From positions 1 through 60,936 of IMG/VR virus record IMGVR_UViG_3300028592_000010: a DNA stretch of 60,936 bases; one strand, written 5' to 3'. Shown in pieces: positions 21,987 to 28,759 of this stretch (position 1 is its first letter; each line of letters starts with the position of its first letter). A program made the translations under genes and the position numbers. The notes beneath the pieces were generated by a model that saw only the letters and a list, made by a program, of their open reading frames with translations, was not told where the DNA came from and made no database searches. The DNA is from a virus.

Positions 21987-22057
21987 TGGACCCGGCGGGA
22001 TTTGAACCCGCATCCTCCGGCCGATCGCCGGTGCTCTACCAGTGAGCTACGTGGCCC
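21987..22057 (-). tRNA. degenerate tRNA, anticodon not readable
   Basis: The minus strand shows a canonical D arm (GCTC-ACTGGTA-GAGC) and T arm (GCGGG-TTCAAAT-CCCGC). The acceptor pairs only partly (GGGCC with GGTCC). The anticodon stem CCGGC/GCCGG leaves a five-base loop, GATCG; forcing seven bases gives no U33. It is probably a pseudogene or a tRNA with a deleted anticodon loop. Confidence 0.5.
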
Positions 22058-22084
22058 TGGCCGCCCCCGAGGGGGCGGGTGGTG

Positions 22085-22342
22085 CTACACCTCGTCCAGC
22101 CAGGACCCGGTGGTCTTGCTGTGCTCGGGCACGACGGCCCAGGAGTTGGCGTCCGTGGTCAGTTCGACCTGGTTGCCGCACTTGGTGCAGATGCGGGTGA
22201 GCGTCCGGTTCGGCACGCGCCGGTCGGCGCTGTCGGTGACCTTGACGCGCCGACCGCCCTGCGTGCACCGTCTGGCCGCCATGTACTCGTCCCGCATCCG
22301 CTGGCCATCGGCGACTACGTCCGACCAGTCCAGGTCTCGCAT
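22085..22342 (-). CDS. small protein with CTKCG knuckle, 85 aa
   Basis: ATG at 22342 follows GAAGGGAGC. The protein is basic near the middle (RRCTQGGRRVKV) and has ICTKCGNQVEL, half of a zinc ribbon. A Ser/Thr-rich tail follows. The function is unknown. Confidence 0.6.
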   Translation of the reverse strand: MRDLDWSDVVADGQRMRDEYMAARRCTQGGRRVKVTDSADRRVPNRTLTRICTKCGNQVELTTDANSWAVVPEHSKTTGSWLDEV

Positions 22343-22421
22343 GATGCGCTCCCTTCGTTGGGCCCTCCGGTAGGGCCTCCGCGCCGTCCGAGGTGTCGAA
22401 CCCCGGTGCCTGTCTGGTCTG

Positions 22422-22427
22422 ACCATA
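22422..22427 (-). promoter_or_regulatory. minus-strand -10 box TATGGT
   Basis: TG-TATGGTC-N4-CAGACA on the minus strand lies about 80 bases before ATG 22342. The leader between them contains a T-arm-like hairpin (CGGGG-TTCGACA-CCTCG) and a GGCCCT/AGGGCC hairpin. Confidence 0.5.
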
Positions 22428-22457
22428 CACGCACGCACCTGCGACAGCAACCCTCAG

Positions 22458-22646
22458 CTACTTCTTGCCACGGCCACCAACGCCGTAGCCCTCGGTGTCA
22501 GGGTCATCGGTGGAGCGACCCTTGCCGCCCCCCGAGGCCGGCGACTTGCCCGTACCCTTGCCCGGCCGACCGCCCGGCGGGATGTCGCGACCCCGCTTGG
22601 AGTCGTCCGTGTTGCCCACGCCGTAGCCTTCGTGTTCCTGAGCCAT
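22458..22646 (-). CDS. low-complexity Gly/Lys protein with repeated GYGVG motif
   Basis: ATG at 22646 follows GAAAGGGG. The 62 residues contain EGYGVGN near the start and EGYGVGG near the end, separated by a Gly/Pro/Lys-rich segment. It is probably disordered. It may be a peptide tag or an RNA-binding protein; neither is supported. Confidence 0.55.
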   Translation of the reverse strand: MAQEHEGYGVGNTDDSKRGRDIPPGGRPGKGTGKSPASGGGKGRSTDDPDTEGYGVGGRGKK

Positions 22647-22694
22647 CCGTTGGCCCCTTTCTTCCGTGCTGGGCCAGGCGGCGCCTGGCCTCGT

Positions 22695-22739
22695 CCCCAC
22701 CTCGGGGCTCGAACCCGAAGCGCTCCACCAGCGGTGGGG
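22695..22739 (-). ncRNA. tRNA minihelix-like element without anticodon arm
   Basis: On the minus strand CCCCACC and GGTGGGG form a perfect seven-base acceptor stem stacked on a perfect T arm (TCGGG-TTCGAGC-CCCGA). Only 14 bases resembling part of a D arm (GCTGGTGGAGC) remain between. This is the top half of a tRNA with the anticodon arm missing. Confidence 0.5.
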
Positions 22740-22744
22740 TAGAA

Positions 22745-22773
22745 CCAGGGGCCCGCTGAGCGCGGGCCCCTGG
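22745..22773 (-). terminator. terminator of the membrane/HTH gene
   Basis: A perfect 12-bp stem (22745-22756 with 22762-22773) lies directly after the stop of the minus-strand gene 22781-23545, with a TTCT stretch downstream. Confidence 0.75.
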
Positions 22774-22780
22774 GTTTCGC

Positions 22781-23545
22781 TCACTCCGCCAGTTCCTCTT
22801 CCATCTCGGCGATGGTCGTGGAGGCGTACGTGTCGATGATCCGCTTGGCCGCGTTGCGACCAATACCGCCTGCCGCTGCCAACTGGGCGACGGTAAGACC
22901 CGGGTTCGCCGCGTAGAGGCGGCGCGCGTTCGCTGCGTTGATCCGAGCCTGCTTGGCGCGAGTCCGCTGGGCGGCCTCGCTACTGGCGCTGCTCTCGGTC
23001 GGGGTGGACACCTGCTGAGTGATGCTCAACTCCAGGGCCTCGATCTTGGCGAAATCGGGGTTCTGGGACGCGACCCGCACCGCCTGGCTCATCGGGATCA
23101 GTACGACAGCGACGCCGAACAGAACTCGAATCAGAACAGGCGCGGGAGCCAGGACGTTGACCGCCCCGCTCACGCCAACCGGGAAGAGCATCACGCTGAA
23201 CGCGGTGCGCTTCGCGGTCCTGGACGCGGCCACAGCGGCCATCGTCCGGATGCAAATCAAGATCAGGTAGTCCACTGCGACCGGGATGCCGAAGGCACCA
23301 GCGATCAGAGTGAGCGACTCCAGCCAACCGATCATTACGGCAGCAGCGCCGCCGGTGGTCGGGAAGTGGAGGGGAACCAGACCGAGGATGAACGCGATCT
23401 GGTGAGGCATGCTTACCCCGAGGGCGATCTTGGTGACCGTCTCGGCGTTCCGCGCGTTGCGTCGGATGTTGCTAAGCGACTCTTCGGCGGCCGTCTTCGC
23501 GTGCTCAGCGGCGAAGATCGAAGCCTGCGTGACGTGCTGGCTCAT
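22781..23545 (-). CDS. multi-pass membrane protein with C-terminal HTH
   Basis: ATG at 23545 follows GGGAG; an upstream start at 23557 is possible. After a helical cytosolic segment there are about four membrane helices (residues 45-165). A polar linker (TPTESSASSEAAQRTRAKQ) leads to an HTH-like end (GLTVAQLAAAGGIGRNAAKRII). This resembles DUF2637/Spd-type actinomycete plasmid proteins. Third-position GC looks lower than in neighbours, suggesting a different origin. It is driven by the strong promoter at 23868-23896. Confidence 0.7.
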   Translation of the reverse strand: MSQHVTQASIFAAEHAKTAAEESLSNIRRNARNAETVTKIALGVSMPHQIAFILGLVPLHFPTTGGAAAVMIGWLESLTLIAGAFGIPVAVDYLILICIRTMAAVAASRTAKRTAFSVMLFPVGVSGAVNVLAPAPVLIRVLFGVAVVLIPMSQAVRVASQNPDFAKIEALELSITQQVSTPTESSASSEAAQRTRAKQARINAANARRLYAANPGLTVAQLAAAGGIGRNAAKRIIDTYASTTIAEMEEELAE

Positions 23546-23596
23546 GACGACTCCCATTCGTCTTGAGTGCCGATCACCCCGGTAGGTGATCGATCG

Positions 23597-23630
23597 TGAC
23601 CTCGGCGGGACTCGAACCCGCTCCGCTGTC
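23597..23630 (-). tRNA. partial tRNA: T arm and 3' acceptor strand only
   Basis: The minus strand shows a perfect T arm (GCGGG-TTCGAGT-CCCGC) followed by CGAGGTC. No GACCTCG 5' partner or D arm is found within 250 bases on either side. It is probably a tRNA fragment. Confidence 0.4.
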
Positions 23631-23854
23631 TCGCCCGCCCCGCCGGTACGGGGGGCTTGATTACGGGCCTGGCGCCCGACTGACGTATCTGTGCGGCTGC
23701 AACCTGCTGCCGAAGCCTCGGGCCCGGGGGGAGTTTCCCGGGCAGACCGCGTTCTCTCAGTGGCGCCTGGTGGCTGCTCTCGTGAGGTGGGTGCGGTGAC
23801 CCCTGCGACTGTGAGCGTCGGATCCAGTTGTCAAGATTCAAGTTCCCCCGTTTT

Positions 23855-23877
23855 GCTGTATACCCTAAGTATACAGC
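23855..23877. promoter_or_regulatory. operator palindrome over the minus-strand promoter
   Basis: GCTGTATAC-N5-GTATACAGC is a perfect nine-base inverted repeat overlapping the -10 box of the minus-strand promoter. It is a likely repressor site. Confidence 0.65.
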
Positions 23878-23896
23878 CTCCCCATACGCCTGTCAA
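23868..23896 (-). promoter_or_regulatory. consensus sigma-70 type promoter, minus strand
   Basis: On the minus strand TTGACA (23896-23891), a 17-base spacer and TATACT (23873-23868) give a near-perfect housekeeping promoter. It reads into the tRNA fragment and the membrane/HTH gene 22781-23545. Confidence 0.8.
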
Positions 23897-23915
23897 CCCA
23901 GACCAGACAAGGAAG

Positions 23916-23931
23916 TGTCCAGTTCTGGACA
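23916..23931. promoter_or_regulatory. second operator palindrome
   Basis: TGTCCAG-TT-CTGGACA is a perfect seven-base inverted repeat lying between the minus-strand promoter and the terminase promoter box. It may bind a repressor controlling one or both directions. Confidence 0.5.
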
Positions 23932-23956
23932 GAACGGTTGCGGCGACCTTGGGGGT

Positions 23957-23962
23957 TACGCT
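23957..23962 (+). promoter_or_regulatory. late-type -10 box TACGCT before terminase
   Basis: GTTACGCTGC at 23955-23964 matches the boxes before capsid and tape measure genes, 35 bases upstream of the terminase start. The stretch 23546-23996 otherwise holds only operators, promoters and a tRNA fragment. Confidence 0.5.
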
Positions 23963-23996
23963 GCTGGTCAGCACTTAGAACCGAGGGGGCCGCCCG

Positions 23997-25427
23997 GTGA
24001 GTCTGTCTGCCAAGATGCGCCTGGCCCTGCTGCCCCCGGCGCTGCGCCGCGCCTGGCTGTTGGACCAGGAGGAGTGGGTCTTCCTGGACGTGGAGGCTGA
24101 CGCCTGGTGGTGGACGGCCCGGCCCGAGCAGATGGCCCCCGAGGGTGACTGGTTCATCTGGCTGCTACTCACCGGCCGAGGGTTCGGGAAGACCCGCTCG
24201 GGCGCCGAGTGGCTGGTGGAGCAGTTGCTGCGCTATCCCCGCGACCGCCACGGCAACCCGACCGAGTGGGTGGTCATCGGCCACACCCTGACCGACGTGC
24301 GGGCGTTCTGCATCGAGGGCCCCTCGGGGATCCGGGCCTGCCTCAACCGGCGCAAGATCGTGCACCACTACCAGAAGGCGCCCAAGCCGGTCATCCGCAT
24401 CGGCGGTGGGGAACAGGTCATCTGGTTCGAGGGCGCGGACAACGAGGACACGGGCCGTGGCTACACGGCGGCGGGCGCGTGGCTGGACGAGTTGGGGAAG
24501 TGGCGCTACACCGAGGCCGTGTGGCGCGGCGGCATCATGCCCTCACTGCGCGCCGACCTCCCCGGCGGCGGGCGGCCCCGAGCGGTCGTCACCACCACCC
24601 CCAAGTCGATCAAGCTGCTCAAGACGTGGGTGAAGCGCGCACGCGAGGGCGACACCACCATCCGGCTCACCACCGGCTCCACGTTCGAGAACTTCGCCAA
24701 CCTCTCGCCCAGCCAGTTGGCCGAGTTCCGCAAGGAGTACGAGGGCACGACCCTGGGCCGGCAGGAGTTGCACGGTGAACTGCTGGACGAGGTCGAGGGC
24801 GCGCTGTGGTCGCACGCCATCATCGAGAAGTACCGCGTCAAGCGCGACGAGGTGCCCGGGCTGCACAACATCGTGGTGGGCGTAGACCCGGCCGGCACCG
24901 GCACCGGCGACGAGATGGGCCTGGTGGCGGTCGGGCGGGCCGAGAACGACGAGGACTACGTGCTGGCCGACTGGTCGATCCGCATGGCGGGCCGACCGGC
25001 GGCGCGGCGCGCGTGGCGCCTGTTCCGGGCCGTGGACGCCGACCTGCTGGTCTACGAGGACAACCTCGGCAAGGAGTGGCTGACCCAGGTGCTCAGCGAC
25101 GCCTACAAGGAGATGCAGCACGACGGGGAGTTCCCGCCCGGCGGCGCCCCGCCGATGAAGGCGGTTGTGGCCATGAAGGGCAAGCGGCTGCGGGCCCAGC
25201 CAACCGCCATGCGCTACGAGCAGGGCCGCGTGCACCACGTCGGGACGTTCGCCGAACTGGAGGACCAGCAGGCCACCTGGGTGCCCGACGACGACCCCGA
25301 CAGCCCGGACCGGGTGGACGCCCTGGTCCACGCCCAGGCGTACCTGCGCTCCCGGGAGCGCTTCGCCTCGGAGATCCACGAGCCCGAGGGAACGCTGGAG
25401 CGCGCGGGCGCCTACATCGGCGGCTGA
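23997..25427 (+). CDS. terL: terminase large subunit
   Basis: GTG 23997 follows a GAGGGGGCC run. The 476 residues contain the packaging ATPase: Walker A TGRGFGKT near 59-66, Walker B AWLDE near 161-165 and a coupling VVTTTPKS near 197-204. The C-terminal RNase H-like nuclease has VVGVDPAG near 293-300 (catalytic Asp 297), LVYEDN, and DRVDALVHA. It translocates DNA into the prohead and cuts it. It is the first gene of the head operon, directly after the regulatory region. Confidence 0.95.
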   Translation: MSLSAKMRLALLPPALRRAWLLDQEEWVFLDVEADAWWWTARPEQMAPEGDWFIWLLLTGRGFGKTRSGAEWLVEQLLRYPRDRHGNPTEWVVIGHTLTDVRAFCIEGPSGIRACLNRRKIVHHYQKAPKPVIRIGGGEQVIWFEGADNEDTGRGYTAAGAWLDELGKWRYTEAVWRGGIMPSLRADLPGGGRPRAVVTTTPKSIKLLKTWVKRAREGDTTIRLTTGSTFENFANLSPSQLAEFRKEYEGTTLGRQELHGELLDEVEGALWSHAIIEKYRVKRDEVPGLHNIVVGVDPAGTGTGDEMGLVAVGRAENDEDYVLADWSIRMAGRPAARRAWRLFRAVDADLLVYEDNLGKEWLTQVLSDAYKEMQHDGEFPPGGAPPMKAVVAMKGKRLRAQPTAMRYEQGRVHHVGTFAELEDQQATWVPDDDPDSPDRVDALVHAQAYLRSRERFASEIHEPEGTLERAGAYIGG

Positions 25428-25450
25428 TACCGCCGGCCCCGCTTGATCGC

Positions 25451-25456
25451 TACCCT
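25451..25456 (+). promoter_or_regulatory. -10 box TACCCT of a leaderless gene
   Basis: TACCCT ends seven bases before ATG 25463, which has no ribosome site, so transcription would start at the start codon. Confidence 0.5.
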
Positions 25457-25462
25457 GGGCCC

Positions 25463-25783
25463 ATGCCGCTGTGGGTTTCGCTCGTCGTCTACGCACTAGC
25501 GGTGGCCCGCGTGACCGGGCTGATCACCGCCGACCAGGTCACCGCCGATGTACGCGCCTGGGCCGTGAAGCGCCTGATGCCCGAAGCGCAGGCACTTGAG
25601 GTGGGCTGGCGGCGCGAGGTGGTTTACCTGCTCACCTGTGCCTGGTGTGTCTCGATCTACGTGGGTGCAGCCGCCGCGCTGGTGTGGTACACAGTCGGCA
25701 ACCAGCCGGTCCTGATCGTGTGCGCCGTGGCACTGGCCTTCAGCCAGGTTGCCGGGATGCTGTCTGGGGTGGGGAGGGACTGA
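25463..25783 (+). CDS. DUF1360-like membrane protein
   Basis: It encodes 106 residues: an N-terminal helix VVYALAVARVTGLITAD, then LLTCAWCVSIYVGAAAALVWY and a third helix VLIVCAVALAFSQVAGML. The RVTGLI...CAWC pattern is that of DUF1360 proteins common beside actinophage terminases. The role is unknown. Its stop is followed directly by the portal start, and the start looks leaderless. Confidence 0.75.
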   Translation: MPLWVSLVVYALAVARVTGLITADQVTADVRAWAVKRLMPEAQALEVGWRREVVYLLTCAWCVSIYVGAAAALVWYTVGNQPVLIVCAVALAFSQVAGMLSGVGRD

Positions 25784-28759
25784 GTGGCCCGTGCTCGCAC
25801 CAGCGCCATCGCCGTAACGGAGGACCCGGCCCTCACCGCCGCCGCCACCCCGATCGCCCTCGACGGGACCTCGTGGCGCGCGTTCAAGCTCGGCGACCAG
25901 CGCTGGCAGGAGGAGGCCTGGCGCCACTACGACATCTGCGGCGAGTTGCGTTACGCCTCCAACTGGCTCGCGAACGCGGTGAGCCGGTGCCGCCTGTACG
26001 TGGCCGAGGTCGACAAGCGGGGGCGCCCCGGCGAGGAGACCAAGGACGCCGAGGTCCAGATGCTCGCCGAGTCGATGTTCGGCGGACCGGCCATGAAGGC
26101 CGAGGCGCAGCGCCTGCTCGGCATCGGCCTGTACGTGCCCGGTGAGAGCTACATCGTGGCCGAGGACGTTGCCAGCGCCAGCAAGGACATCTGGTACGTG
26201 TGCTCCACGTCCGAGGTGCACCGCGACGGCACCGAGGGGATCTCGGTGGACCGGTCCAACCTGTACGGCGGCGGACGGGTCAAGCTCCGCAAGGGCAAGG
26301 ATCTGCTCATCCGGTGCTGGACCCCGCACCCGCGTCGCTACGACGCGGCCGACTCGTCGGTGCGCGCGGTGCTCCCGGTGTTGCGCGAGATCGAGCAGTT
26401 GACGAAGAAGGTCTTCGCCGAGATCGACTCCCGGCTGGCCGGGGCCGGCATGGTGTTCGTGCCCGAGGAGATGAGCTTCCCGGCCGGCCCGAAGGATCCC
26501 CCGGGCGTGGGCGGGCTGGCCGCCAAGATGATCCGCGCGGCCCAGCAGTCACTCCAGGACCAGTCGTCCGCCTCGGCGCTGGTGCCCCTGTTCGTCACCG
26601 CCCCGGGCGAGTTGCTGGACAAGGTCAAGCACATCACCTTCGCCACGCCCATGCAGGCCGAGACGCTGACCAAGCTGGACAACGCTATCCGCCGCCTGGG
26701 CCTCGGCCTGGACATTCCGCCCGAGGTGCTGCTCGGCCAGGGCGACACCAACCACTGGTCGGCGTGGCAGATCGAAGAGTCGACCATCAAGATCCAGGTC
26801 GAGCCGATCCTGGTGCGCATCTGCCAGGCGCTGACCGAGGGTTACCTCCAGGCCGCCCTGAAGATCGCCGGCAAGGACCCAGAGAAGTACGTCGTCTGGT
26901 ACGACGCGGCGGCCCTGGCCGTGCGGCCCAACCGCGAGGCCGACGCGCGCGAGTTGAACGCCATGGGCGTCGTCTCGGATGAGACCGTGCGCACCGAGGG
27001 CAACTGGGGCGACGAAGCGGCCCCGGACGACGAGGAACGGGCCCGCAAGCTCGCCGAGAAGCTGGTGCTGGCCCAGCCGGCCCTCATCTCCAACAAGGAC
27101 ATCCAGAAGGCTCTCGGGGTGGACTGGGAGATCCAGGACCCCAACGCGGCTCCGGACCAGGGCCTCGGGCCGGACGAGTTCGGGCCCCCCGGGGAGGACA
27201 ACGGCCGGGCACTGCCGCAGTTCCCGGCCGACGAGACCCCCGCCCAGGAGGCGGCGCTGCTCATCGGGGCCGACTTCATCGTGCGTCGCGCGCTGGAGCG
27301 CGCGGGCGCGCGCCTGCTCACGCGCGCGCGCAAGGCTTCCGGTCAGTTCACCTCCACCCCGGCCCTGGAGGTCCACCTCCAGGTGGCCATCCCGGCCGAG
27401 GAGGCGCCCCGCCTGCTGGACGGTGCGTTCGTCTCGGTGCCGGACCTGGCTGGCCGGGTCGGCATGGAGGCGCCCGTCCTGGAGGACATGCTCACCGTCT
27501 ACACGACCGCCCTCCTGGTGCGCAACCAGCCCCACGACTACGAGGGGTTCTGTACCTACGTGGACCAGGCGCTGGAGTTGATCGGCCACCAGCGGTGCGG
27601 CCAGTTCTGTCGCAACCCACTTCACCCCGGACCTTGCAAGGGGTGGCGGCATCAGATGGACGTGGCCCCGGCCGACCGCCGGGACCACACCCCCGACCGC
27701 ACTCGCCAGCGCGACCGCAACCGGGCCATCCGCGAGCAGCGGCGTTCCCAGCGTCAGCAGACCACTACCTCGCCACCCGCCAAGAAGGCTCCGGCCAAGC
27801 GTGCGAGTGAGTCGGCCCGTCACGCCCTGCCCTCCGGGGAGCGGGGTAACGACGGCTTCGAGCCGGCCACCGAGGGCCGCAACCTTGGTGAGCCCGACCG
27901 ACTGGAGCAGGTCTCCCGCTCGATGCAGTCGCTGATGCAGGACTGGTCGCGGGCGGAGCGCGAGCGCATTGATGCGCTGAGCCAGAACATGAACGAAGGC
28001 TGGCCGCGCACCGACGCTGAGCTACCGCCCGGGCCACCCAACAACGGCTACCAGGGCAACGCGGCGATGGCCGCCCAGCAGGGGTTCGACGGACTGCCCC
28101 TGGTGGCTACCGAAGGAGACCTGGACCGGGCGGTGCAGGCCGGTGGCGTCGAGTTCTGGCGTGGCGTGGGCGACGGCTGGGGGGGCTTCGACCAGCGCTT
28201 CTCCCAGCAGGGCCAGTCCACCACCGGCGAACAGATGATCGAGCAGTTGCGCACCGGCACCGCCTACTGGGGCTACGGCGTGTACGGCAACGGCATCTAC
28301 GGCGGAGACGACCAGATCGTGTCCCGGGAGTATGCGGCCGGCACCCGGTTCGGCTACCCCACCGGCGGCCCGGCGACGCGCAACGGGGCCGTGGTGCGGA
28401 TGGTGCTGCGGCCGGGCGCGCGCGTCATCGAGTACGACGACGCCAAGACGGCCCGCCAGGAGTGGATTCGGCGCATGCGCGACGTTCCGGCCCAGCGGCG
28501 CATGACCCCGTCCGAGCGAAGCGACTGGGACACTCACATCCAGCGCACCTCCACCGACCTGGGCGTGTGGGCGGCCATGATGGGCTACGACGCCATCTAT
28601 GCCGATGAGGCCCAGTACGTCCGTTCCGAGGGCGACAACTCACGGCATTGGAACATCCTGAACCGTACGGCGGTCCTGGTGTCCGAACACACCGAAGTGG
28701 TGGAGCGCGGCGTGACCCGCACCCCTGAGGGCGCTAGCCAGCGACGGAGAAGGTACTGA
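25784..28759 (+). CDS. portal protein fused to an ADP-ribosyltransferase-like domain
   Basis: GTG 25784 follows GGGGAGGG. Residues 1-450 read as a portal protein (RWQEEAWRHYDICGELRYASNWLANAV, then PPEVLLGQGDTNHWSAWQIEE). Residues 480-600 continue the usual actinophage portal C-terminus. Near 604-617 comes the Cys/His motif CGQFCRNPLHPGPC and a basic KKAPAKRA linker. Residues 760-990 look ART-like: VEFWRGVGDG, YWGYGVYGNGIYGG, MGYDAIYADE and NILNRTAVLVS. At 991 residues it is about twice a normal portal. The ART part may modify host proteins if delivered with DNA. Confidence 0.8.
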   Translation: MARARTSAIAVTEDPALTAAATPIALDGTSWRAFKLGDQRWQEEAWRHYDICGELRYASNWLANAVSRCRLYVAEVDKRGRPGEETKDAEVQMLAESMFGGPAMKAEAQRLLGIGLYVPGESYIVAEDVASASKDIWYVCSTSEVHRDGTEGISVDRSNLYGGGRVKLRKGKDLLIRCWTPHPRRYDAADSSVRAVLPVLREIEQLTKKVFAEIDSRLAGAGMVFVPEEMSFPAGPKDPPGVGGLAAKMIRAAQQSLQDQSSASALVPLFVTAPGELLDKVKHITFATPMQAETLTKLDNAIRRLGLGLDIPPEVLLGQGDTNHWSAWQIEESTIKIQVEPILVRICQALTEGYLQAALKIAGKDPEKYVVWYDAAALAVRPNREADARELNAMGVVSDETVRTEGNWGDEAAPDDEERARKLAEKLVLAQPALISNKDIQKALGVDWEIQDPNAAPDQGLGPDEFGPPGEDNGRALPQFPADETPAQEAALLIGADFIVRRALERAGARLLTRARKASGQFTSTPALEVHLQVAIPAEEAPRLLDGAFVSVPDLAGRVGMEAPVLEDMLTVYTTALLVRNQPHDYEGFCTYVDQALELIGHQRCGQFCRNPLHPGPCKGWRHQMDVAPADRRDHTPDRTRQRDRNRAIREQRRSQRQQTTTSPPAKKAPAKRASESARHALPSGERGNDGFEPATEGRNLGEPDRLEQVSRSMQSLMQDWSRAERERIDALSQNMNEGWPRTDAELPPGPPNNGYQGNAAMAAQQGFDGLPLVATEGDLDRAVQAGGVEFWRGVGDGWGGFDQRFSQQGQSTTGEQMIEQLRTGTAYWGYGVYGNGIYGGDDQIVSREYAAGTRFGYPTGGPATRNGAVVRMVLRPGARVIEYDDAKTARQEWIRRMRDVPAQRRMTPSERSDWDTHIQRTSTDLGVWAAMMGYDAIYADEAQYVRSEGDNSRHWNILNRTAVLVSEHTEVVERGVTRTPEGASQRRRRY

